From Isoetes taiwanensis (taxonomy: Eukaryota; Streptophyta; Lycopodiopsida; Isoetales; Isoetaceae), in contig JAJEKV010000004.1 in NCBI GenBank assembly GCA_021234155.1, positions 4,032,109 through 4,096,108 on the forward strand: DNA of 64,000 bases. The letters run 5' to 3'. The position numbers and the translations under genes are program-made. Positions within the stretch are counted from its first letter, which is position 1. Every line of letters starts with the position of its first letter. Below the pieces are notes generated by a model, which was not told the DNA's origin, did not search any database, and saw only the letters and a program-made list of their open reading frames with translations. Below are positions 35,010 through 45,910 of this stretch, one piece after another.

Positions 35010-36638
35010 TTAACAATATCCAGTAAGCATGGCCATCATTTTGCCAACAAGTTTGTGCATTTGTACGGGGGAATATAATGGTGTAACGTAGACATTGCTG
35101 CATTGTAGTGCGCCATTATCAATTGAGTGGAAAACAGACAATACCGGGCCAATTCCATGTATGGAGGCGCACCCCAGATGATCCTCTACACCTAAAACTT
35201 CATTAATTTCCTCTGTTCCATTCTTTATAGAATCCTGGAAGAGCACCATTAAAGATGTTCTAAGAGAAGAGCCCGGTGTAAGATTAGGGTGCTGGAGGGC
35301 TTGAAACATAAGAAAGTTTAAGTTTCCCATATCTGTGAAATGCTTTCCATTGTCAATAGCAGTTTCAAGAGATTTTGAGCATCTCCTAGCCAAGTCCCAA
35401 AACCCTGTAAACTCATCTGCATTATGTGTGTTGAGAATTGCTGAATGGTAGAAACCTGTCATGCAGATTATAGAACCACTTGCACTAATTATTATTAGTT
35501 CTGGAAAGCGTCACATTAGTAGATAACAAGAGAGAAAAGTGGGAACAGAAAGGAAAGCATCATATCAGTAGATATATGAACAAGAAAAGAAAAGGAAAAA
35601 GACCAAAGTCGCACCAACTGTAGAGTCTGATAGTGCATCCAAAACCTTGCGACAATCTAGAAGGCCCATGATTGCAAAGCTTTCAGCACGGTTGCCAAGC
35701 TCCTTGCAAATGGTAGTGGCCTTTAATCCAGCAGCACTCATAGCTCCAAAAAGAGTAGTTCCTTCTCTTTTACAGGCCTATCAAAGCATAATACTACTAA
35801 GCTTTAGACATTGCTAAAAGTTTGTTAAAGTACTAAGCTCTTGAGTGCAAGTTACCTGCAAAAGATTTTCAGTTTGTTGAACATTGAGTTTTGACCGAAT
35901 AATCCTGGAACGCATGGGCAAACCAGTTGCTTCAAAAGGAAGTAAAGCATGGCGGAGGGAGCCCAGGCCATAACCTAGCAAATCTAAGCCATGGGCCCAG
36001 AAGGGTTTCTTTAAGAGATTTTTAGGGATGATGTCCTCTAGAGCTAGCGATTGTTCTGGGATTTCCTTCGAGTCCCCAATGTCATTATCTCCTAGCAAAA
36101 TCTGCCCCTTCTTAATGCCAACTAGTATATTCAACAGCTCCATAACAATCACACTTGCTGATGCCATATCACAAATAGCAGTATGTATGCGCCAGACGAG
36201 AAGAGATCTGCCCCCTTTTAAGATATACATTCTAACCACAAACATTTGCACAGGTACTGAATCACTACTGCAAGTTTTCCATATATTGGTATTCATTTCA
36301 TTTTCTACAAGGAAGATCCATTCTTCCTGTTCGTCGCGAGGAGCAATATTATGGTGTTCGGGGGTGGAAACAGACGCAATGCTTTCGGATTCAACAAGCT
36401 CAACCTTAACAAAAGGATTAGGGCTTACTTGAAAGGAAGGGCAGCCGTTTGTCCATATTAGTTGAGAACGAAGACGAGGGTGCGATGCTTGCACCATATC
36501 CAATGCATGCTGAAGTTGAGAACGATTGAGAGGGCGTGAGAATACTAATCCAATCACTGTGATTCCAGTTCCTGACTCTACTGCTCGGACCCAGTTGTGC
36601 TCTGTGTCGCCAAGCTTTCTGCTAAAATCCATCTTCAA
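35010..36638 (-). CDS. CoA-dependent acyltransferase / condensation-domain-like protein
   Basis: Three minus-strand exons join in phase: 36638-35856, 35777-35615 and 35455-35010 (783+163+446 = 1392 bases, 463 residues plus stop). Introns start GTAAC and GTGCG and end GATAG and GACAG. The protein begins MKMDFSRKLGDTEHNWVRA and has the two-lobed chloramphenicol-acetyltransferase-like fold pattern, with RPLNRSQLQHALDMVQASHP near residue 35-55 and WRIHTAICDMASA near residue 155-170. The last is the HHxxxDG position of condensation enzymes, with Thr in place of the second His and Met for Gly. The C-terminal part has ASIHGIGPVLSVFHSIDNG. Similar plant proteins of unknown substrate exist, to my recollection, with HTAxCD here. 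Likely cytosolic; no signal peptide. It is the only clearly intact host gene of ordinary length. Confidence 0.8.
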
Positions 36639-36681
36639 AATTATTTGTTCAACAAAATGCTCTTCTTCTTAACCATCCATC

Positions 36682-36701
36682 TATTTATTTATCTATTTTA
36701 T
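36682..36701 (-). promoter_or_regulatory. TATA-like box upstream of the acyltransferase-like gene
   Basis: Minus-strand TAGATAAATAAATAG lies 45-60 bases upstream of the start codon. A short 5' UTR would follow. Position only; no other core element seen. Confidence 0.35.
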
Positions 36702-37313
36702 CACGCCACATGGACATACCCTATACCTTCAGGAGAGATGGACCATGCCGAGCCCCTTTTTTGCCTACCCCAGCTTACTATTAAATCCAATGATTTTATT
36801 TGATTCACAGGCCTAGTACATGGTGAAACTGCCTCCTGCCACTCAATGTTAAAATAGGGCGGAAAATATTACACGACTAGAAACAACGGTGCCCACGAAC
36901 CTGTAAATGAAACCACCTGCAATGAAAAGCCTGAATATGTCTGTAGTAATTCTTGACATATTACTTAAAAGTTATGTCATAATTACATATCTGCCATTGT
37001 ATTGCTCCAATTAGTCCAAATTCGGCTTAGGCATAAATCTAACTACTGAATTTAAAGTGCCTCTACACAGCTTGGTACCTGAATTGGCCAAAGACCATCT
37101 GCAACACAAAAAACTTGCTTGTCTGATTAGCCAAATGATTTAAGAACCCTATATTACAAAATATATAAAGATGTCAAACATAGAAGCAAGTTGTAGCTCT
37201 GGCGCAAATCTGAAGTCATCCAACTTCTGCCCAACTATTGTCCAACTTCTTCTTAGTTGTCGGCACATCTGATATTTGACATACATCCTTATCGGATAAC
37301 TTTATATATATGA
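36702..37313. other. Intergenic DNA
   Basis: Upstream flank of the acyltransferase-like gene; no further gene recognised before the Helitron end at 37314. Confidence 0.4.
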
Positions 37314-37342
37314 CTAGAAACTTGTGCCCGACGATGCCGGGC
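37314..37342 (-). mobile_element. Helitron 3' terminus, different hairpin
   Basis: Read on the minus strand: hairpin GCCCGGCATCGTCGGGC (37342-37326), eight bases, CTAG (37317-37314), then T. This fits Helitron ends, but the stem differs from the two others, so it is a separate family. The element body should extend to the right; its 5' end was not located. Confidence 0.7.
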
Positions 37343-37470
37343 ATTAGTCGTCGACGTGTGGAATAGATAGACATAATGGAGTTCGTAGGTGGAATAAAAA
37401 CATGTAAATGCAATCGTATCCATAGAAGTAAATGAGTATCAAGTGTGAAGGGTTTAGGAATATCGGGCAT

Positions 37471-38075
37471 TCATGGAATAATTTAAGGGCTAAACTTAGC
37501 TATTTGGCAATTTTTTAGCACATTTTTAAAAAATATTGGCTAAAGTAAATGGAAAAAAATGGAAAAAAAATTAATAATTTTAGTTTAACTTTTTTTGTGC
37601 CCGCACCAACCTTCGACCTCTTAGCTAAATGCTAGAAAGTAAGAGAGTGGAATTTTGTATTGTTTAGCTAAACCATAGAAACTTTTGGAATGAATTTTGG
37701 GCTAGTTTAGCTAACATCATTATAGATTATAAGAAACATGTGATTAGTGATTTATTTTCTATCATCTATGGAATAATTTGAGTCCTAGACTTAGCTAGCT
37801 AGCATTGTTTTAGAATGCTTCCACAAAGAAAATGACTAAAGTATATGGAAATGATTAAAAAAAGGTATAGTAATTTTAGCTTAATATTTTCTGTTGACCA
37901 CACTACAGACATTTTTGGGATGAAATTTGAGTTAGTTTAGCTAAATGCTAGAAAGTATGAGAGAAAAAAAGGGGACAGTTCAGCTAAACCATAGAAAGTT
38001 TTGGGATTAATCTCGGGCAAATTTAGCTAAAGCCATTATGGCTAATAAGAAATATGCGATTAGTAATTTATTCCC
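37471..38075. repeat. Diverged tandem duplication, about 294-bp period
   Basis: Two copies starting catggaataatttaag (37471) and tatggaataatttgag (37765). Shared words include agctaaaccatagaaa and gattagtgatttatt. Copies are clearly diverged. Lies inside the putative third Helitron. Confidence 0.7.
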
Positions 38076-38384
38076 AGACGGGCATAATAAAATGCATCAT
38101 GTGGAATTGAATGGGTAGACGTAGAGGAATACATACAGTTTAGGGTATTGGTTGGGGCTTGTGGTAATTTAGTTTGTCAAAGAATGCATGGTCAACAAAT
38201 TGCAATTGGAGTCTAGTGGAAAATTTGGATGTTGGTTGTGTCTGTAATAAGCATGATTTTGTTAATTAAAGAGAATAAAGCGATGTTGAGAATTTTGACC
38301 TCAGCTAATCTAGTCAAGCAGAAGTATTTTCTCCTACTTCTAAAGCACGAGTATCCATCAAAATTATTAATTGCCACCAAAGTA
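38076..38384. other. AT-rich spacer
   Basis: No feature recognised. Confidence 0.4.
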
Positions 38385-39759
38385 TTACGTGAGTAGGGTC
38401 TTGTACAGGGTCCTCTTCAGCAAAGGCCATCCATGCAGGAGATGAGTCTCCTGGTCTAATGAGCAAGAGCATACCTTTCTTGGCATCCTGGATGGGTTGA
38501 ACGTTTCAACTGGGTTCTGTGGTTTATCCTTTGCAGGGCCGACATAGTGCTGACGTGTTATGTAGTCGTCGAGCATTACTGACTCGGGCTCCATTAGCAC
38601 GGACTGTCTAGACGTGTTGTGTACTCGTCGAGCATTACTGACTCGGGCTCCATTAGCGGACTTTCTAGTGAGAGGCCAGAAGTCTCTAATTTCCTGGAGG
38701 CCGGGTGGGATCTGTCCAAGTGCATGCATCAGATTCGACTAGTAGTCAATAACCTCATTCATGTAGGCATTAGACCATGAGTTCACACCACCATGAGATA
38801 TATTTGCCCAATGCATCATGTACTTCGCAATGGACAATCATAAGGCACCCATATCCTTGAGGATATCGTATGGCTTCACAGCCTTAGGTGCTCCAGTCGG
38901 TACTGTTGGCATACCATCAGCACCTGCCTTCCACATTCTTATGTGCCATGCTTTCAAGCATACTTGCTTGTTATTTAGCATCACCTTCTGGACCTGCCCA
39001 TTTTCTGAGCAAAGGTCAAGCATGTTGTAAGCAAAGGTGGTCCTGTCTGCAGCACTCATGTTCCAAAAGAAACTTCGCATGCACTTGATCTCGCAGGTGA
39101 AGAAACTGGCACAACATCTTCGAATGCAGTAAATCGTGGATTTGAAGTCTAGAATAGAAGCCACAGTGATCTTCCTATCAACCTTACATGGGGTAGCAGG
39201 TGTTCGTGGTATTCGATTTACCATTTTATAAGACCTCTTTCGAGTCTTAGCAACTTCCACTTGCATTGCATAGGGTTTTGCCTCGATGTTCTGTTCATTC
39301 ACATCCTTTATGAGTGTCGATACTGTCACATTCTCTACTAACACCAAGGCATTCGACCACCTGACCAGGTCGTGCAGTTCAGCACGAGCTTGGCATCTCA
39401 TAGACGGCTTCTCTGGCATAGGATATAATCTTCATCACGGTGGCAGCCAGAAAGTCTTCCCCTAATCTTATGTCATCAACTGCCTGGTTAGGATCAGTAA
39501 AGATGATCACCCCGTGTCTATATGGCATACCGCAGCAGTCATGCATCAGCATGTAGTTCCTCTCCACTAGCTCATCTCTTGAAATGCCTTTATCACCACA
39601 GATTTGCTTGAACGGACCTTCCTCGTCTTCGACTACCTGCCAGTTAATTTTTTTTAACTGCGCTGGCGGAGTGGATATGTCACTTTTGGGTGCAAGGGAC
39701 GCTATACAACGTGCAGGCCACAAAATGAAACTCTCGAGCGATGCTTCCGGATATGGCAA
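38385..39759 (-). pseudogene. Unrecognised broken coding region, possibly transposase N-terminus
   Basis: Minus-strand frames 39759-39379 (QLKKINWQVVEDEEGPFKQI), 39419-38838 (CASFFTCEIKCMRSFFWNMS, then NKQVCLKAWHIRMW) and 38729-38385 form one interrupted reading. The Cys-rich block, FW, and VCLKAW spacing resembles the N-terminal segment of some DDE-transposon proteins of animals and seed-free plants, but I cannot name the family. A 59-bp internal tandem duplication near 38553-38670 (cattactgactcgggctcca twice) disturbs the C-terminal part. Confidence 0.45.
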
Positions 39760-39819
39760 AGGTATGCTTCTATATGCTCGTGTGAAGATAAAGTTGAACA
39801 GTAGGAAAAGCTAGTGCTG

Positions 39820-40115
39820 CTCAAGATCGCCGCCACGATCTAGCTGAGGACTGACAGGCTTGTACAAGTAATCTGAAAATAGTAGACAATAAATCAGTAT
39901 CTAGACTTTTTGAAATCAGTTTGCTCCAATGCTAAGCACTCATACTTGTTGAAAGCTGATGAAGATCACTGCCGCGATCTAGCTGAGGACACATAGGCCT
40001 GTTCAAGCAAGAATATAGTGGACATTAAATTAATATCCATTTTTTTGCAATCAGTTTGCTCCAACATTAACTATTTATACTTCTTGACTGCTGATGAAGA
40101 TCGTCGTCGCGATCG
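39820..40115. repeat. Three tandem units with GATC-palindrome cores
   Basis: Copies near 39822, 39963 and 40097 share aagatcNcNgccNcgatc-type cores, and gatctagctgagg in the first two, at 135-140 bp spacing; the flanks share atcagtttgctccaa. Confidence 0.75.
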
Positions 40116-40645
40116 GGATGCGGACAGTGATTTGAAGTTTGCCAAGGTCATTCCTGTTTTCTGAAGTTGTTTTCAGACAAGATACTACTATAAAGACAAT
40201 TGAAGTTGCGACTGGTTTGCCAGGGTGATTCCTATGTTCTAAAATTTATTTCAGACATGACACTACCTTATAGAGAATATAGTATACAAGTGTGGGCCTC
40301 TTGTGCTCTCTAACTCATTCATTTGATATAACAGAAGTTAAAATGGTATAAATGTCCTAGAATCTAATTAAAACAAAGTTTTAATAGTATATCTAGTATG
40401 CTTTCACTCTTCAGAGCATCCAGCAGTCGAAACACCAGGAAAATGCCTTCATATAGAAGATCGCCTTCCATTTCCAGATGAGCGCCTCAAATGCCTCCAA
40501 TTTGGACGATCACCTTGGAAGACCTATTCAGTGCCTCAGAAGCCTCCTTCCCGAGTCCAATTAGAATGAATGGCTAGTGTGGCTGTGTAGATGGATGAAT
40601 TGAGTTTGAATTTCAAATTCTGGTAATTGGGGGGGGGGGGCTTTT
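40116..40645. other. Spacer
   Basis: No gene recognised; a short G run occurs at 40629-40640. Confidence 0.4.
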
Positions 40646-40648
40646 CCA

Positions 40649-40790
40649 TGCCGTATTGTGACTATCATTGTCTCATTTAAACTCGTGTGCCGTGAGTATT
40701 ATGTTGTCCTTCAACGCATCCCATGACGTATTGTGACGGTCATTGTCTCATTTAAACTCACATGTCGTGACTATTATGTTGTCCTCCCCC
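40649..40790. repeat. Tandem duplication, about 74 bp
   Basis: Two copies of a unit with cgtattgtgac and attgtctcatttaaactc ending tattatgttgtcct (40649-40720, 40723-40790). Confidence 0.85.
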
Positions 40791-40963
40791 CCGGCGTCCG
40801 TACAGAGAATGAAAATTTTAAATCCGGCATTTCTAAGAATATTCCGGACCCGCTGCCAGAATTTATTGCACCCTTGGAATTTATTACACGCGCGAAATTT
40901 ATTTCCCTCGCTGGAATTTAATTTTCTGGCCGTCATTATGATGGGCCATTAATGACCCCCATC

Positions 40964-40973
40964 CTATAAATTC
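40964..40973 (+). promoter_or_regulatory. TATA box of the small two-exon gene
   Basis: CTATAAATTC, a near-consensus plant TATA box, lies about 90 bases upstream of the start codon at 41055. Confidence 0.5.
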
Positions 40974-41054
40974 ACGAAAATCCTAAATCTCGGCTCCTTC
41001 TCGATCCAATTCATGAGCGCTTACAGAAAACTTCGAGCGCCTTCGACCGTCGTC

Positions 41055-41780
41055 ATGTCTCGAGCAACCGCCTTAAAAGAAGGTATTTTTCGCGCTTTTC
41101 ACGACCAGTGCTATCGTTCTAGCATTAGTTGTGCTTTTTTTAGCAGTCTATAAGCTCGATCGGATCGCGGCCGCGATGTTCATGAGCAGTATTTCTTTAT
41201 TTTTACACTCGTAATGCTTGTGAGAATCGCGTTTGCAATTCTTTTCACTAATAAATACAAAATCATTTTAATGTATTGCTCACAACGATCGCAGGCGCAA
41301 TCCTTTTGATCACATTAACCTAAATACTAGATAATGTCTAGTTCATAATGCTTTTATCTGTCTACTTGCTATACAGATCGCTGCTGCGATACTTAACACT
41401 AGTGCGTACAACATATTTTTAATGTGTTGCTCACAAGGATCGCGAGCGATCCTTGCGAACATATTCTCGTAAACCCCAAATAATGTCTAGTTAATAATGC
41501 TTTTCTCTGTCTGCTTATAAAGATTGCGGCCGCGTTCCTTGTGTGCACTTTGCCAGGTCTTTGAGTAGTGAATGGTGCCACTTATCAGTTTCATATTTTA
41601 CTTGCAGCACTGGAACTTTTCCGCGGCCCCAACGTGGAATCCATGCGCATCCTAACTCTTGATAGAAGTCGGAAATGGTGCATGGAAATAGTCCAGGCCA
41701 AACCACATGCGACAGAAGACTTGTGTTTCTTTTTGAGGAACGAAAATGGCCCAGAAGATTTCGAACAGATGGGCATATAG
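41055..41780 (+). CDS. Small two-exon gene of unknown function, 66 aa
   Basis: Exon 1 (41055-41082, MSRATALKE plus one base) splices with GTATTT...TTGCAG to exon 2 (41608-41780). The joined 201 bases are one open frame of 66 residues: ALELFRGPNVESMRILTLDR is followed by a Trp/Cys-containing middle and an acidic end (NENGPEDFEQMGI). A TATA box lies upstream. No domain was recognised, and there is no signal peptide or membrane segment. The intron holds the GATCGC palindromes. It may be a real small gene or the 5' end of a captured gene; the phase match is the main support. Confidence 0.45.
41160..41540. repeat. Serial GATCGC-type palindromes in about 148-bp units
   Basis: Cores such as GGATCGCGGCCGCGAT (41161), CGATCGCAGGCGCAATCC, AGATCGCTGCTGCGAT (41375), GGATCGCGAGCGATCC (41437) and GATTGCGGCCGCG (41523) recur. 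The DNA between repeats too: attgctcacaacgatcgc (41274) and gttgctcacaaggatcgc (41422), 148 bp apart, and taatgcttttNtctgtct. Confidence 0.75.
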
Positions 41781-42031
41781 TTACTATGTGGGAAGGCACA
41801 AAGAATAATGTCCAAAATGCAATCATATGCAGCGTGGAGGATACATAGCAACTTTAATTTGTGGAGTATGTTTTGCACTGGCAAAACTATGATCCTTCTA
41901 TCATGACTGCAAGCAAGGCGAATAAGCCTGCTAGTGGCAAGGGGGTACCTACTAGTGCCAAAGGATATGGTTGAAACCTGCCATCTTATGATTCGTTGAG
42001 TTTGTCTAGGATAAAGTGCAACATAGATATA

Positions 42032-43465
42032 CTAGTTCTGAACTTTAAAGAGACCTAACCACCAGGTGTCATCTTCAGATTGACATGAGAACCATTTTTC
42101 GGCATGCTTCTTCTCCTCGTCCGTCACCTCTACATCTTTTTTATTATTCTTGTTGCTCTTTGATTTAGCATGTGCAATTGCATTCTCAATTGCTCTATTC
42201 ATGATGACAACGGATACCCTCTCATACTTCTCAAACTTGGTCAGTTCCATTTCATCCAATTTTATGCAAACTTCAATCTCACCATTAGTTTTTGCAACTG
42301 TTAAGTCATAATATTTGACAAGGAATTGTAAGAGACTAACCAGGTCAACCCAAAGATTATTGCGTTCATTCATTCCAACTATATCACAACAATCCTTGCC
42401 ATTCTTATCATTTATGGCTATGGCAGGACCAGCACATTCAACGTGGTGCATCTCTCCTAATATGGCATACACCATCTTTGTCCTAGTAACCCGTGTATTC
42501 TCAACAATTTGTGGACGTGGAGCGAACACTTTTTTTGTGCCCATTCTTTTCAACGCTTCGTGGAATGGCTTGAATAGATAACGGTAACCAAGCCTACTGA
42601 TGCCTATATCGTCACAAACAGTCTGTACATCTGTCGCTTCTAGCTTCTTGTAGATCTCTCCTAGTACCATTTCCAATACCATCTTCTTGAGAGAAGAGTT
42701 GTAGGATCATGTCCACTATCTCCCTGTTTGTCGCTAGGTTCTTCACTATGTAACCAAGATTGCTTCTAGTTTTCCCAGATCTTGATTGGCAAACCAAGGG
42801 GTGTTTTCTTCAAATTCTTTAACCTACGTTGAAGCCCAAAGTTTGCTCTTTCGAGCTCTTGGATCTTTTCTTGCAGCTGCCCTATCACCAATTTGGACTT
42901 GTCCACTTCGTATCTCAAAGAAGTTTCCCTCCCCAAGCCGTCATTCCTTTCCTTCATTACAGTGGAGTAATGAAGAGAGAGAAAAAAGAGCTGCTGGTTT
43001 AAGTTATAATTCTCTTGTGACAATCGGAAGCAGCTCATCTCAAGGAACTATATTCGATTCTGAATGCCTTCATCCTCTCTCAATCTCTCACAATATCCCA
43101 GGAGGCCAGAGTTAACGTGACCACAAAATCGGACTAAACTTGAAACGTCCTGAAATGACGGTTTCTTGCCACTCAACGGATCCAATGGAACTGCCATCCA
43201 CCCAGATGTTGACACTTTTTGAGCCTGCAAGACGCAACACATCGAGGTCTAAGTTCTTATTTTTTAGACCTCCTTTTTTGCGATTGAAGACTGGAGCATA
43301 TTCGTGAGTCAATTGGATCCTTATCCACACATCATTTGGAGCTTCCATACTGCGTGGATCGCACGACGCGAAATGAAGGTGTACAATTTGTATGCCCCAG
43401 CACAATTCGCTTCGTGCGAGCCGAATGTCTGTACTAACCTCGTTTTTGAAATTTGCAACGTGCAT
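42032..43465 (-). pseudogene. Unrecognised coding region with coiled coil, frameshifted
   Basis: Minus-strand order: 43465-43112 (DVWIRIQLTHEYAPVFNRKK), 43038-42766, a heptad-rich coiled coil (VIGQLQEKIQELERANFGLQ), then 42797-42612 and 42682-42032. The last frame is 216 codons long, uninterrupted, with VCDDIGISRLGYRYLFKPFH, LDEMELTKFEKYERVSVVIM and a C-terminal WFSCQSEDDTWWLGLFKV. Frame changes occur near 42680 and between the coiled coil and the first part. Its length and the surrounding repeats suggest a mobile-element protein, but no family was identified. Confidence 0.45.
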
Positions 43466-43512
43466 ATGGAAATCGAAAAGTCCATTCTCCTACAATCCAT
43501 GCTTTTATACAT

Positions 43513-44010
43513 TAAGCAAATTTAAATTTCGAATTGTAGGGGGCGGGAAGCCTGTATTGGGATGAAGTAAAGATCCCGGTTTATGAACTTTTAAGGCACA
43601 ATTGCAGCGCCTCAAAATGAAAGTCTGATACAAAGCTTCAACCTACACATTCAAATTTTGAAATGTACAAGGCGAGAAGCTTGTATGGCCGTGGCCTCTA
43701 AATGAAAATAGCGCAAGACAAGAATCGGTGACGCGCACGCTTGGTATCTGACAAACCAAGAGACACCGTCATGAGTTGCCGGTATGCTATAATGCAAGTG
43801 GCTTTTTAGAAGCGCCACGTGTTGCATCAGTCTGTCTGACAATCAACAGAATTAAATACATATGGCGCCATGAATGTGCGATCCCCCTTATTCTGGGAGA
43901 ATATTCCAAGCAAATCTGTAATTATGAGAGTTTGGTATCCTAGGTGGCATGGGAAAAAAGGAGCGGAAATATGACGTGGAATGGCTGATAGGAGGCTGTT
44001 TTGAGACCCC
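43513..44010. other. Spacer
   Basis: No gene recognised. Confidence 0.4.
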
Positions 44011-44019
44011 AAATACGCC

Positions 44020-45460
44020 CTAATGATTGGAAGCAGGGCAACATTTAGTTTTTCAAGGAGTTCCAGCAGGAACAAATTCAGACAATTTACAAACCTGCAA
44101 ATTCGCTGAACTTGTTGGCATTCAATTGAAAACAACGCTTGCAGCTAATGCAAGAAGATGGAGGCATCTGTATCACAAAACTGGTATCAGGTTACCAAAA
44201 TCCCATCCGAGCTCCAAAATGGACTCAATCCTCTGGCATCCTATTGCATTTCTAGACTTACCTGCTGAACTAAATTGCATTTTAACAAATTAAGAAGTCC
44301 TTACATGGTAGCATTGAATACATATTGCTAAACCATACGTGTAGACTGATGTAAAGCAGATATATCGCATTCATATAAACCTCTAATCACCATACTTAGA
44401 TGATACAAACATCTAGCCTATTGCAAATGGGAAATGTTCAAGCTCGTAAAGGGCTTTAAGTCTAATTGTGGCTATAGGAGCACTATGAGATTAGATGTCT
44501 AAAGCCTCTGAAGCTACAAACCTGGAAAATAATGAGTCTATCTGTTTACGTTATGGCATTCAAAGGAAGATATACACAACAGTGGCATTCAATTATTGAG
44601 CATTTAAATGCATGCGAACATGGCAATAACAAATGCACATTCTATTTAAGCATGAGCAATCCAGAAAGAATCCAGACAGAGAAACATAGAACAACAAAAT
44701 AGAAACTCATTCAGGTGTGACGGAAATGAAAAATCTAAACCCCAAAATTTGTTTTGAAGCAACCATGGCCTTGATGCAAACATCTGCAAGAAATGGACAA
44801 ATGGCATCGGTGAGCTTGGCCACGAAACATAAAAATATCACATCAACGTTCCCTTGATTAAAAGCAGGGTAACATTTAGTTTTCCAAGGAGTTTCAACTG
44901 GAACAAATTCAGAGCATTTAAGCATCAATTTACAAACCTGCAAATTCGCTGAACTCATTGGCATTGAAAACAGCGCAAACTTCTTCATTATTCTTTGCAA
45001 TTAATGCAAGATGATGGATGCATCTGTATCACAAAACTGGTATCAGATAAATCCCATCGGGGCTCCAAAATGGGCTCAATCCTCTGGCATTTCTAGACTT
45101 ACCCGCTGAAATAAATTGCATTATAACAAAGTAAAAAAGAAATCCTTACTTGGTAGCATGAATAAACCATACGTATAGACCAATGTGAAGCAGATGTACC
45201 TCATTTATAATAAACCTCTGATCACCATACGTCGATGGTATACATCTAGCCTATTGCAAATGGGAAATGTTCAAGCTCGTAAAGGGCTCTAAGTCTAATT
45301 GTGCCTATAGGAGCACTATGAAATTAGATGTCTAAAGCTCTGAAGCTACAAACTTGGAAAATAATGAGTCCATGTGTTTACGTTATAGCAATTAAAGGAA
45401 GATATACACCACAATGGCATTCATTATTGAGCATTTAAATGCATGCTAACAGGACAATAT
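44020..45460. repeat. Direct duplication of about 650 bp, 835 bp apart
   Basis: 44028-44690 and 44862-45460 share long stretches: gcagggcaacatttagtttt, tacaaacctgcaaattcgct, gcatctgtatcacaaaactg, gcctattgcaaatgggaaat. The copies differ by several indels. No coding capacity recognised. Confidence 0.8.
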
Positions 45461-45910
45461 TCTATTTACTACACTTTGTTCACAGCTTATATGTGCAAAA
45501 CCCTAATCTTTCTGTGATTCCACTCTATCTCCTGGTAAGAGACGTATATTGTTACACCTGATCCTCCTGGAGACATGAGTTAAGACCTCAAATGCATTAT
45601 CCAAGGGAACCCGAAACATAGCATTAGAACACCCTCCATATCAATCAAATCATGTTTCTTCCTTTCACTATTATGTTTTTGGGGTAAAAGCACGCTGTGG
45701 TGTATCAAAAACACGCATTTTGACGCCACATTTTGGCACCACCTTTGTAGTAGAATCGGGTGGTGCATACCGAAGCGGAGATTGCGGAAGTGCGAATTAA
45801 TGAGCGTCGGTTATTTTGAATTTTATGCCACGTCATTGTCCCTCATTTTGAATTAAGAAATAATCACCTCTTCTTCTGTTTTTTTGCCGCTTCTTGCCGA
45901 TAGAACCTTA

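Noticed and set aside
37471-38075. LTR pair
   Set aside because: The two copies are contiguous, lack TG...CA ends and have no primer-binding site; a tandem duplication explains them.
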